A stretch of DNA of 64,000 nucleotides from Chloracidobacterium sp. (GTDB lineage Bacteria; Acidobacteriota; Blastocatellia; Pyrinomonadales; Pyrinomonadaceae), in contig JADKKB010000001.1 of assembly GCA_016720705.1 (NCBI GenBank), positions 1 through 64,000 on the forward strand, read 5' to 3'. Below, in pieces: positions 46,145 through 56,400 of the stretch. The notes beneath the pieces were generated by a model that was given only the letters and a program-made list of their open reading frames with translations, had not been told where the DNA came from and did not search any database. The stretch's first letter is position 1. Every line of letters starts with the position of its first letter. The translations under genes and the position numbers were made by a program.

Positions 46145-48322
46145 ATGGTCGAAACAGTGCCGCAAAAACCAAAGCGCAAGGTTCCTTGGGTCCTCGGCCT
46201 CGTGGTATTAGCTCTATTGTTTTTTCTAGTATTGCTTCAATCCTCCAATCTCTGGAAGACATTTTCAGCCGAAACGGCCAGCGACACACTGTTGCTTTAC
46301 GCACTTTCGTCCCTGAATTTCGTAGCCTTTGTCGTTTTCGGGTTTATCTTTTTGCGGAGCATCGCGAAGCTGCTTCGTGAGCGGCGAGAGTTTCAGATCG
46401 GTGCTCGTATCAAGACACGCTTGCTCGGATATTTTGCGATCGTGAGTTTGCTGCCGATCCTCGCTATGGCCGGTTTTTCGTACTTGTATATGAATCGGGC
46501 TCTCGAGCGATGGTTCACGCAGATACCGGAGAACGTCGTTCGTGAGGCACGAGAAGTTCAGAGTCAATCCATAGCGGACAGAACGTCCAGGTTGGATGAT
46601 GCCGCCAAGATGATTGCCGCCCTGATAGAGCGATCTCAACCGTCCGAGGCAGACCTTGCAAAGATCGCGGACGCGGGAAAACTGGCACATATCGAGGTGC
46701 TCGCTAAGGATAATCGCACGATCGCCGTTTTTGACCGCGACGTTGGCCCTGAACAACGTGTCGAACTCGATTCGATCGTCAATCTGATCCGCACGGATAA
46801 ACTTAGTGAACGTGAGCTAAAAGACGGCATTGGTTTTGATGCCGCCGTTGTTCCGATGGCGGGCGACCGCAAGTTGATGATCGTGCCTGATCCATACAGC
46901 GGTCAGAACGTCGGGCAGATCGTCGAAAACTCTTTATTGGAATTTGACCGACTTAAGGACAAGCAGGCGAACGTCCGCTGGGTGGGACTACTGACGCTGG
47001 GAGTGCTCACCTTTCTGTTGATCTTTGCGTCCTCGTGGATCGCTTTTTATATCGCCCGCGGCCTTACCGTGCCGATCAAGGCACTTGCCGAAGGTGCTGA
47101 CGAGATCGCTCGCGGAAATCTTGGGTTCCACGTGGACGCTTTTGCCGAGGACGAGCTAGCTCTATTAGTTTCGGCTTTCAACGAGATGTCTGCCCGCCTC
47201 CAAGCAAACTCGACCGAGTTGACACAACGCCAGCGATATATCGAAACGGTTGTCGCAACGCTGCCCAATGGGGTCATCTCGTTTGATCAGCGGGGGCTGG
47301 TCGGCACCATCAATCCCGCAGCATTGAATATACTAAGGCTTGAGGTCGCGGATTTTGCGGGGGTCGAGATCGATAAGATCGTGCGGGATGAAAATTTGCC
47401 GGTCCTCGAACGGTTATTGTCGCGAGCAAAGCGCGTCGGTCACGCCTCGGAGCAAACAATTTTGAAGCGATCCCTCGCGGATGGGAGTACGGAGGTCTCG
47501 TCCGATCTGCCGGTCGTACTCACCGCCGCAGCGCTGCCTGACGATAACGGTGTGGTGCTGGTGATCGAGGATCTGTCTGAGTTGATCAGTGCGCAGCGGG
47601 CATCGGCTTGGCAGGAGGTCGCCAGGCGAATGGCTCACGAGATTAAAAACCCGCTGACCCCGATCCAACTATCCGCTGAGCGGATCGCCAAGAAGTGCGT
47701 AGAGACGCCATTGGTGGCAAATGCGGACGTGGGAATACACACAAGTGTCGGCCCCGAGCAGGCACGAAGGATCGTAAAGGAAGGAACCGACACGATACTT
47801 CGCGAGGTCGAAAGCCTCAAGGCAATGGTCGATGAATTTTCGCGATTCGCCCGCCTGCCAAATGCTAAGCTCGAAACTTGCGGTATAAATGACATCGTTC
47901 GACGATCGCTATCAATGTATCAGGATCGTGTAGCCGACCTCGCAATTATCGCCGACCTAAGCGAAGACCTGCCGGACGTGTCAGCGGATGCCGAGCAGTT
48001 AAAGCGAGTATTTGTTAATCTGATACAGAACGCTATCGAGGCATTTCCGGCAGATTCAGAGGATCGCCAGATCAATATTTCGACTCGATATGAGATTGCC
48101 CGCGATCTGGTCGTGGTCGAGGTCGCGGACAACGGTGCCGGGATACTGCCGAGCGACTTGCAAAAGCTGTTTCAGCCCTATTTTTCGACCAAGGGACGCG
48201 GTACCGGTTTGGGCCTTGCGATCGTTCAGAGAATAATCGGCGAGCACCAGGGAAAGATAAAGGTGGCGGCAAATCATCCGCGTGGTGCTAAGTTCATTAT
48301 CGAATTGCCGACAATTGGATAG
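46145..48322 (+). CDS. NtrY-like sensor histidine kinase
   Basis: About 725 residues. Four membrane helices near residues 12-32, 49-72, 93-115 and 279-303 enclose a periplasmic sensor part. HAMP (about 303-357) and PAS (about 375-480) domains follow. The HisKA motif is ARRMAHEIKNPLTPIQLS (phosphorylated His), and the ATPase has FVNLIQNAIEAFP, VEVADNGAGI and TKGRGTGLGLAIVQ. Topology and order match NtrY of NtrYX systems. The start could also be the ATG at 46124. The response regulator follows after seven bases. The signal sensed is unknown; in other bacteria NtrYX acts on nitrogen, redox or envelope genes. Confidence 0.9.
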   Translation: MVETVPQKPKRKVPWVLGLVVLALLFFLVLLQSSNLWKTFSAETASDTLLLYALSSLNFVAFVVFGFIFLRSIAKLLRERREFQIGARIKTRLLGYFAIVSLLPILAMAGFSYLYMNRALERWFTQIPENVVREAREVQSQSIADRTSRLDDAAKMIAALIERSQPSEADLAKIADAGKLAHIEVLAKDNRTIAVFDRDVGPEQRVELDSIVNLIRTDKLSERELKDGIGFDAAVVPMAGDRKLMIVPDPYSGQNVGQIVENSLLEFDRLKDKQANVRWVGLLTLGVLTFLLIFASSWIAFYIARGLTVPIKALAEGADEIARGNLGFHVDAFAEDELALLVSAFNEMSARLQANSTELTQRQRYIETVVATLPNGVISFDQRGLVGTINPAALNILRLEVADFAGVEIDKIVRDENLPVLERLLSRAKRVGHASEQTILKRSLADGSTEVSSDLPVVLTAAALPDDNGVVLVIEDLSELISAQRASAWQEVARRMAHEIKNPLTPIQLSAERIAKKCVETPLVANADVGIHTSVGPEQARRIVKEGTDTILREVESLKAMVDEFSRFARLPNAKLETCGINDIVRRSLSMYQDRVADLAIIADLSEDLPDVSADAEQLKRVFVNLIQNAIEAFPADSEDRQINISTRYEIARDLVVVEVADNGAGILPSDLQKLFQPYFSTKGRGTGLGLAIVQRIIGEHQGKIKVAANHPRGAKFIIELPTIG

Positions 48323-48329
48323 ATTCCTA

Positions 48330-49680
48330 ATGATAAATTCAGTATTGATCGTTGACGATGAACCGGGGATCCGCGATAGCGCTTCGCGGCGTACTCGAGG
48401 ACGAAGGAATAACTGTCGAATCTTGTTCGTCAGGCGAGGAGTGTCTGGATGTAGCCCGTAGAGACGATTTTAGCTGCATTTTGCTCGATATATGGCTTGG
48501 GACGGGCATCGACGGGCTTGAGACGCTGAGGCGGCTTAAATCAGAAGGGATCAGCTCATCGGTAGTTATGATCTCGGGCCACGGCAATATCGAAACAGCC
48601 GTAAAGTCCACGAAACTCGGGGCATTCGATTTTATCGAAAAGCCGCTTAGTCTGGAGCGGACGATCCTTACCGTCAAAAACGCGATCCGGCAATATCAGC
48701 TCGAGCAGACCAACTCACAACTGCAATCCGAACTTGCGGAGCAATATGCAATGGTCGGTGAATCTATTGCAATGCGGGCACTGCGCAAACAGATCTCGAT
48801 CGTCGCACCGTCCGACGGACGCGTACTGATCTCAGGCGAGAGCGGCACCGGCAAGGAACTGGTGGCGAGAGCCATTCACGCTCAGTCGAAACGCCGAAAC
48901 GCCGCTTTTGTCGAGATCAACTCAGCGGCAATTCCCGAAGAATTGGTCGAGTCTGAGCTATTCGGTCACGCAAAAGGTGCATTCTCCGGCGCGATGAAGG
49001 CCAAGAAGGGCAAGTTTGAGATCGCCGACGGGGCGACGCTCTTTTTAGATGAGATCGGAGATATGTCGCCGCGCGTACAGGCCAAGATGCTACGGGTTTT
49101 GGAGGAGCAGCGATTTGAACCGGTCGGCAGTAATACGCCGGTATCGGTGGATGTCCGCGTGATCTCGGCGACCAATAAACCGCTCGACGGGCTGATCGAG
49201 AACGGCAATTTCAGGTCGGATCTGTTCTATCGTCTGAATGTGATCCCGTTTCAGATACCGCCACTCCGCGAACGACCCGAGGACATACCGCTGCTGGTCG
49301 ATCATTTTAACAAAAGATTTTCTGCCGCTTACGTCAAAAAGCCGAAACAGTTCGACGATGACGCGATGGCCGTGCTTCGCTCGAACAACTGGCTTGGTAA
49401 CGTCCGTGAGCTCAAAAATACGATCGAACGCGTTGTCATTATGTCGGCAAAGGAATCGGTCACACCCGCAGATCTACCCGAAATGGAGGCCGCGAACGAA
49501 CAACCCGCGATCAGCTTTCGCTTTCAAACCTTTAAGGACGCAACCGACGCGTATCAGCGTGAGTTCATTCAGCACAAGCTCGCCCAATTCGACGGCAACG
49601 TAGCCCGTGCCGCCGAGGATATGGGCGTCGACCGCAGTCACCTCTATCGCAGAATGCGAAATCTCGGCATCAAGTCGTAG
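48330..49680 (+). CDS. NtrX-like sigma-54-dependent response regulator, one frameshift
   Basis: Receiver, AAA+ and HTH domains. The ATG at 48330 gives MINSVLIVDDEPGIRDS, then the frame breaks near 48,380 and resumes as LRGVLEDEGITVESC; one extra G in AGCGCTT explains it. The phosphorylated Asp lies in CILLDIWLGTGIDG. The AAA+ part has the Walker A SGESGTGKELVARAIH, the sigma-54 contact loop GAFSGAMKAKKG (usually GAFTGA) and the HTH tail GNVARAAEDMGVDRSHLYRR. A restart at 48352 would lose the acidic pair. A degraded second copy of the 3' two thirds lies at 51,722. Confidence 0.88.
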
Positions 49681-49760
49681 TTTCCAAACCCAATTTATCC
49701 ACCTTCAGAGAGCGAATCTCCCGACAAAACGTATCTGCGTTGTCGAAAGAATATTTTCTG

Positions 49761-49796
49761 TTGACAAATCCTAAATAGTAGATATACTTAGTCTAC
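49761..49796 (+). promoter_or_regulatory. Strong sigma-70-type promoter with dyad over the -10 box
   Basis: TTGACA (49761-49766) and TATACT (49783-49788) are spaced 16 bases apart. GTAGA (49778-49782) and TCTAC (49792-49796) form a dyad around the -10 box, a possible repressor site. It lies 80 bases after ntrX and could drive the structured RNA at 49,986 or the secreted-protein gene at 50,298. An identical copy lies in the duplication (TTGACA at about 52,714). Confidence 0.6.
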
Positions 49797-49985
49797 AAAA
49801 CGCACATTATTCGTCAAAAGGATGATATCCGGCCCGAGTTTTAGACGTCGGAGTTGTTGGTGGATAACCAAAGTTTTGAACTTGGTGAAGGAACAAAGGT
49901 CGGAGACTGGACAGACTCTCATTAATTCTTCCATAACGGCGACATTGTGAGTTGTTCAATTTCCCCACTCAACCTCAAAAAGCTT

Positions 49986-50060
49986 AGAAACCACTGGGAG
50001 AGTGGCCGGCCCTTACCAGAGCACGTACAAAACGTAATCGGTTGCTCTCCCAGAGTTTCT
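49986..50060 (+). ncRNA. Long stem-loop, candidate structured RNA
   Basis: AGAAAC plus CTGGGAGAG (49986-49991, 49994-50002) pair with CTCTCCCAG plus GTTTCT (50045-50053, 50055-50060), 15 pairs with small bulges and a 42-base loop. No T-run follows, so it is not a simple terminator. The 49,681-50,297 gap contains no protein gene I can support; this hairpin and the promoter are all I see. Function unknown. Confidence 0.4.
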
Positions 50061-50297
50061 AGGACTGTTTGACACGATTTATTACTCAGACGCAAGGCAC
50101 ATTGGCCATAGTTCTGCTAATCTTGCCTTAAGTTTTGGACAATGTTTGAAAAGTATTTTATTGAAGTGCATTGAAATATATGCGGGTTCTTGAGTTTCGC
50201 TTTGTAGGAAATACAAAGTTTAGGTCATCAACGACCATTTTTTGAATTTATTGAAATTGTGTGAGATTTGGATCCGCAAATTTGGGAGAAGATATTT

Positions 50298-51721
50298 ATG
50301 TTACGTCAAATCATTGACATTCGACCCACGATCACTGGCAAAGTTATAGCAACAGTAATGCTGTTTGTGACCATCGTACTTTTCCACGTCACAGCTCCGG
50401 CTCAGTTCAGTGGCTCAATAACACCACAGTCATCCGGTAGCAACCAGGTTCACGTGGTGGGCTCGATCAATAGCACGTTCTATCAGATCCTAAGCTTTTT
50501 TGGCTTTGGTTCCGACGACAACAAAAAGGGCGTCAAACCGAAAGTCAGTCCAATGGTGGACTCAGTTGATGAAATTGAGCGTGGACAAGAATTCCCGATC
50601 CGGGCTCGATCGCATCAACCGCTCCGTGTTCTCCGTCTGGGAATCCGGTCATCACCGTGCCGGGCACTTATCCTACGATCCAACTGGCGATAAATAGTGC
50701 AGATCCCGCAGGCGGTGACACCATCCAACTCAGTGCGGGAACATACACTGAACAAATTGTCATCAACAAGTGTGTAAACATTGTCCGGAGCAGGACAGGG
50801 GTCGACGACAATCCAGTCGCCCAGCGGTATTAACCACAAGCTCACTTCCGGCCATCGGCGCTAGCCGCGCGACGATAGTAAAGTCCTTCGAAATTCTGCA
50901 ATATCGATTTCTGATCTTACTATTGCCGGCCCGGTGCCTTTTTCCGCTCCAGGAGTTTCTGGTGTACTCGTAGTTCAGAGTGCAGAACTTAAAATGACGA
51001 ATGTCCGCGTAACCGCACGATCCACAAATCGACTGGTATCGACGGGAACTCAAAATGGCCCAACGCAATTGTTGCAGGATCGAATGTTTTCAATCGGGTA
51101 GGATCCTTAGATCTTGCGAATGTAACCGTCGATGATTATCAAAAGACAGGTATTATCGTTGACCGCCTTGCATCACTTTAACAATGACCGGCGGTAGTGT
51201 TACTGGCATTGGTTCAACCGCCATCAGTGCTCAGAATGGCATTCAAATTGGACGGCGTGCGTCAGCAACAATTTCAAATAGTTCTATATCGGGGCATATG
51301 TACACTCCCCTGTTGGTAGTTTTTCGACAGGTATATTAGCTTTTTAATAGCACCTCTACGACGTTAACTGCGACATCCGTGTCAAATAATGATGTTGGCC
51401 TATATAGTCTTTTGGATACTTCGAATCCTGTGACCGCGCCAACTCCGTTTCACCAACGCTCACTGCAACTGCGAACACTTTCAGCAACAATCCAAGTTGG
51501 GGCATGATCTTTGAGACAGCAGCGACGACCGTTACTGATAACAATTTTACGGGCAGTAATGTTGGCATCAGGCTACCCGATCAACGGCCAATCCGTCAGC
51601 GTTCTTCGAAACTCCGATCACTTCGTACGGTTGGGTCGGCAGTATTGGTATCGATATGGACGATTGGGGTGCTGTTCCTTCCTGTCGATCCCACGCCTAC
51701 AGTATCCGCCGTGATCAATAC
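50298..51721 (+). pseudogene. Secreted right-handed beta-helix protein, frameshifted and cut off by a duplication
   Basis: GGGAGA lies nine bases before the ATG at 50298. A signal peptide (KVIATVMLFVTIVLFHVTAPAQ region) is followed by about 90 residues and, after frame breaks, the beta-helix entry motif TVPGTYPTIQLAINSADPAG and GDTIQLSAGTYTEQIVINK. Later pieces (ISDLTIAGPVPFSAPGVSG, LKMTNVRVTARSTN, FETAATTVTDNNFTGSNVG) are beta-helix rungs. At 51,722 the gene runs directly into a second copy of ntrX DNA, so its 3' end is missing. The entry motif closely resembles that of the large protein at 53,432. The indels look like read errors; the truncation may be an assembly fault. Confidence 0.6.
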
Positions 51722-52633
51722 ATCTATTGCAATGCGGGCACTGCGCAAACAGATCTCGATCGTCGCACCGTCCGACGGACGCGTACCTGATCTCAGGCGA
51801 GAGCGGCACCGGCAAGGAACTGGTGGCGAGAGCCATTCACGCTCAGTCGAAACGCCGAAACGCCGCTTTGTCGAGATCAACTCAGCGGCAATTCCCGAAG
51901 AATTGGTCGAGTCTGAGCTATTCGGTCACGCAAAAGGTGCATTCTCCGCGCGATGAAGGCTAAGAAGGGCAAGTTTGAGATCGCCGACGGGCGACGCTCT
52001 TTTAGATGAGATCGGAGATATGTCGCCGCGCGTACAGGCCAAGATGCTACGGTTTGGAGGAGCAGCGATTTGAACCGGTCGGCAGTAATACGCCGGTATC
52101 GGTGGATGTCCGCGTGATCTCGGCGACCAATAAACCGCTCGACGGGCTGATCGAGAACGGCAATTTCAGGTCGGATCTGTTCTATCGTCTGAATGTGATC
52201 CCGTTTCCAGATACCGCCACTCCGCGAACGACCCGAGGACATACCGCTGCTGGTCGATCATTTTAACAAAAGATTTTCTGCCGCTTACGTCAAAAGCCGA
52301 AACAGTTCGACGATGACGCGATGGCCGTGCTTCGCTCGAACAACTGGCTTGGTAACGTCCGTGAGCTCAAAAATACGATCGAACGCGTTGTCATTATGTC
52401 GGCAAAGGAATCGGTCACACCCGCAGATCTGCGAAATGGAGGCCGCGAACGAACAACCCGCGATCAGCTTTCGCTTTCAAACCTTTAAGGACGCAACCGA
52501 CGCGTATCAGCGTGAGTTCATTCAGCACAAGCTCGCCCAATTCGACGGCAACGTAGCCCGTGCCGCCGAGGATATGGGCGTCGACCGCAGTCACCTCTAT
52601 CGCAGAATGCGAAATCTCGGCATCAAGTCGTAG
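51722..52633 (+). pseudogene. Truncated, frameshifted copy of the ntrX-like gene
   Basis: It lacks the receiver domain and starts inside the linker (SIAMRALRKQISIVAPSD). Walker A, sigma-54 loop and HTH are recognisable but fall in different frames because of at least eight indels. No start signal of its own. See the direct repeat for its likely origin. Confidence 0.85.
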
Positions 52634-53145
52634 TTTCCAAACCCAATTTATCCACCTTCAGAGAGCGAATCTCCCGACAAAACGTATCTGCGTTGTCGAA
52701 AGAATATTTTCTGTTGACAAATCCTAAATAGTAGATATACTTAGTCTACAAAACGCACATTATTCGTCAAAAGGATGATATCCGGCCCGAGTTTTAGACG
52801 TCCGGAGTTGTTGGTGGATAACCAAAGTTTTGAACTTGGTGAAGGAACAAAGGTCGGAGACTGGACAGACTCTCATTAATTCTTCCATAACGGCGACATT
52901 GTGAGTTGTTCAATTTCCCCACTCAACCTCAAAAGCTTAGAAACCACTGGGAGAGTGGCCGGCCCTTACCAGAGCACGTACAAAACGTAATCGGTTGCTC
53001 TCCCAGAGTTTCTAGGACTGTTTGACACGATTTATTACTCAGACGCAAGGCACATTGGCCATAGTTCTGCTAATCTTGCCTTAAGTTTTGGACAATGTTT
53101 GAAAAGTATTTTATTGAAGTGCATTGAAATATGCGGGTTCTTGAG
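51722..53145 (+). repeat. Direct repeat: second copy of 48762-50194
   Basis: The copy starts at ATCTATTGCAATGCGGG and ends at TGCGGGTTCTTGAG. It covers the 3' two thirds of ntrX and the whole downstream non-coding region, including the promoter and the long hairpin. I count about a dozen differences, nearly all one-base indels in homopolymers (for example TTTT to TTT, GGGG to GGG, AAAAA to AAAA). This pattern is that of an uncorrected long read and not of evolutionary divergence. Confidence 0.9.
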
Positions 53146-53146
53146 C

Positions 53147-53251
53147 GATCGGCATTTGGCCCACGAGGTAAGCACGACCAACTGCTCGGACCTATATACT
53201 TTCAGTGACCCAAAAGAGTTAGAGGCAATCTTTGTTGCCGAAATGAATTGA
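53147..53251 (+). pseudogene. Orphan C-terminal coding fragment
   Basis: Directly after the duplicated DNA the frame reads DRHLAHEVSTTNCSDLYTF and ends AIFVAEMN plus TGA at 53251. It has no start codon and no upstream part here. It looks like the last 34 codons of a gene whose body is missing, which fits a recombination or assembly joint at 53,146. Too short to assign. Confidence 0.3.
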
Positions 53252-53431
53252 GAGGTTTTATTTATTAGAATTATGGGGTTTTAGGCCGTTTCCACGGCAT
53301 TTCTCGCTCCCGTCGAACGAGAGATTCCCAGAATATTCTATTTTTGGCTTCGTTCGCCGTGCGACGTTGCATCACCAGCATCGGCATCCCACGACCTGCG
53401 ATCCGGCTTTTGAAATGAAAGGAGAAGAATG

Positions 53432-56400
53432 ATGAGTTACAAGAGATCTATTTTCATCGCAGTATTTGCCGCGTGTAGCGTGGCGGTGCTTGCGAGCAAT
53501 GTACTGGCGGCTGAGATCATGCCGAGTTATGCGACGTTGCCAACCGGTTGGGTCGTTGACCGATATGAACCTGTATCTTTCACTAACGTCGGCCCGTTTC
53601 AAGGTCGGCCGGATGTATTGGGAATAAGCATCGGCCCCTCAACCGATTCTGCAAATCGTGGTGGTCAGAGTGGTACTTTCTACAACACACAGGGTCGTCA
53701 GTTTACTTTCTCGTTGCCACAAGGCCCCGGTTCGATGCTTTCATCAGTACTTTATATCCCTGCGGCATGGGCGAATCAGGCATCAGGTGCTGTCCGAACC
53801 GATATGTGGGGAGTGATGGTTGATGGATCTAATGCGGTAACTGCATACCCAGTTATTGGCTTTACAAATTACGGCGGAATCGCACGGCTTAGGGTTTATA
53901 ATGTCGATACTGGTCTTTGGACAGATCTACCTGGCCCAGTCAATTATGATGCGTGGACCCGTCTATCGATAGAATTAACGCCCACGACTTTGAATTACTA
54001 TGTCAATGGAGTATTAGTCAACACACAAACTGACATTAATGGTTCGGTAGCCTTTGGGGCAACGATCATGCAGGCTTATAACTTTGCCGATCCCGCGATC
54101 GCTCCACCGGCACTCTCGACTGCTGCATATACTGCACATTGGAGCAACATCGCACTTACCAGTATTGTTGATGACGATTCAGTTTGCCCCGGTGCATCGT
54201 ACACAACAATCGGAGCAGCAATTACAGCTGCTGCATCGGGTGACACGATCAGCGTCTGCCCGGGCACATATAATGAAAGCCCGACGATCACCAAGTCACT
54301 TACTGTCCAATCGACGGGCGGGCGTGAAGTGACGACGATTCAGTTGCCTCCATCAAATGCTCCCGGAGTCGGGTATCTGGGGAGTGTCTATATCAATTCC
54401 CCAACGGCTGACGTCGTAATCGATGGCTTTACAATAATCGGTAACGATGCCGCCAATCCTGTACTGGCAAACTCCAATGTGGTTTCCCAAGCCTCCAATT
54501 CGTTAAATGTGACAAACAGTCGCCTTAAGGTCGGTGCTCGCGACGGCGGGACAAACAATGATGACGGTATCGGTGTACTCACGACTTTCAGTATTGGAGC
54601 GGGTGCGGTATCAGTAACAAACAATGAGTTCATGCCTGTCAATGCCGAGGGGGCGCGAGCGTTCTATATTAATCCCGGTACCGGTACTACTTTCAACTTC
54701 CAGAATAATCAGGTCACCGGTCACTTCACCAAAAACGCGGCAACCGAATGCGGAGGCCTAATTTCTGGTAATAAGTTCACCGGTACAGGGGCGTCTGGCG
54801 GTTTTGGTGCCTACAACTTTGGTGGACCGGCTTGCGGCGATCCCGGGACGTACACAAATAACAGCGTTACTGGTGCCACGACCGGAATGTACATAACCGG
54901 AGCTAACGGTGTAGTACTCACGGGTAACAGCTTTACGGACAACGTAACCGGAATTTTTATTACGGACGTAGATGTAACGGGTACGGTCGCCCATTTCAAT
55001 CGCATTGCAAATAACTCGTCAGCTGGTATAGAAAACGCCACTGCCTCTGTGGTCGACGCCGAAAATAACTGGTGGGGCTGCAACTACGGTCCCGGAGTCG
55101 GAGGCACAGGCTGTGCAGGAACTGCAAATGGTATTACAGGTGCCGGAGCGGCAAATGTTGATGCTGATCCATGGCTGAGGCTTACCACTTCGGCAGCAAC
55201 TCCGACTGTCATTGTTGGAGGAACCGACGTCGTTTCATCACTGTTAACTACCAACTCGGACAATAATACGCCGGGCGGCGGCTTTATTTGGAACGGCACG
55301 CCTGCGACTTTCGTCGGCACAAATGGCGCAGTTGCTCCACCGAGCAGCACGACTACTTCCGGAGCGACGGGCACGATTTTCACGGGTACGGTTCCCGGAG
55401 TCGGCGGCGTTGCAACGACAGTTGACGGTCAAACCGTCAGTGCTCCGATTACTGTTTATAACGCGGCATGCGCGGCGATCTCGATCCCGTTGAATATTCC
55501 GACACTCAGGAATCAGCAGGTGACGGTTCCGATCTATTCGGATCTATTGACGGGTCGTAATGCCCTTGGTTACGTGACGACGATCACATATGACTCGTCC
55601 AAGCTGGGCTACAACGGGTTAGATAGTACCGGGACGTTGAGCAGCGGACTATCTTTCACTGTTGATAATTCGATGCCGGGAACCTTGCAGATATTTGCAT
55701 TCGGTGCTGTTCCAATGTCGGGTTCGGGAGTGATGGTGAACCTATTGTTCCAGGCCAACGGCACGATCGACGCAGTTCCGACCCCGATCACGTTCACGAG
55801 TTACTCGTTCAATGAGGGAAATCCGTGTTCAACGACAACGGACGGTAGCGTGAAGATCATTTCAGGTGATATTAGCGGGCGCGTGACCTTTGCACTAAAC
55901 GGCGCAAACGGCGTACCGAATGTAGCCATGAATGCAACCGGCACTTCGCCTGCTGTTACGACCAATACGAACTATGCTGGATTACCGGGCACGTGGGGAA
56001 ATTACACGTTGACCGGATTTGGCTCAGGCCCGTATACAGTGACGCCGGCTAAGGCTATGCAGCCTGCCCAGTCGGGTCCGACGATCAACGGAATTACTCC
56101 GTCAGATTCGGCCTGTATCGCTCAATGGGGAGTCGGTCAAACATGCGTAACGACTGCTAGTCCAACAACTTCCGTTCCGGCTCCGGGATCAGCCAGATTC
56201 AGAGCTGCGGACGTTACTAAGAACGGCACATTGTCGCCGCTCGATGCAGCCTACATTGCTCAGTTCTCGGTCAACACGCCGAATCCGGGCTTTGCAGGAA
56301 CTTGGGAGTTTATTAATCCGAGCACTTCTTACACTCAGGCTCAGATAGAAACCGGAGTTTCGGGTCAGGACTATACGGCCATCCTGCTCGGCGACGTAAC

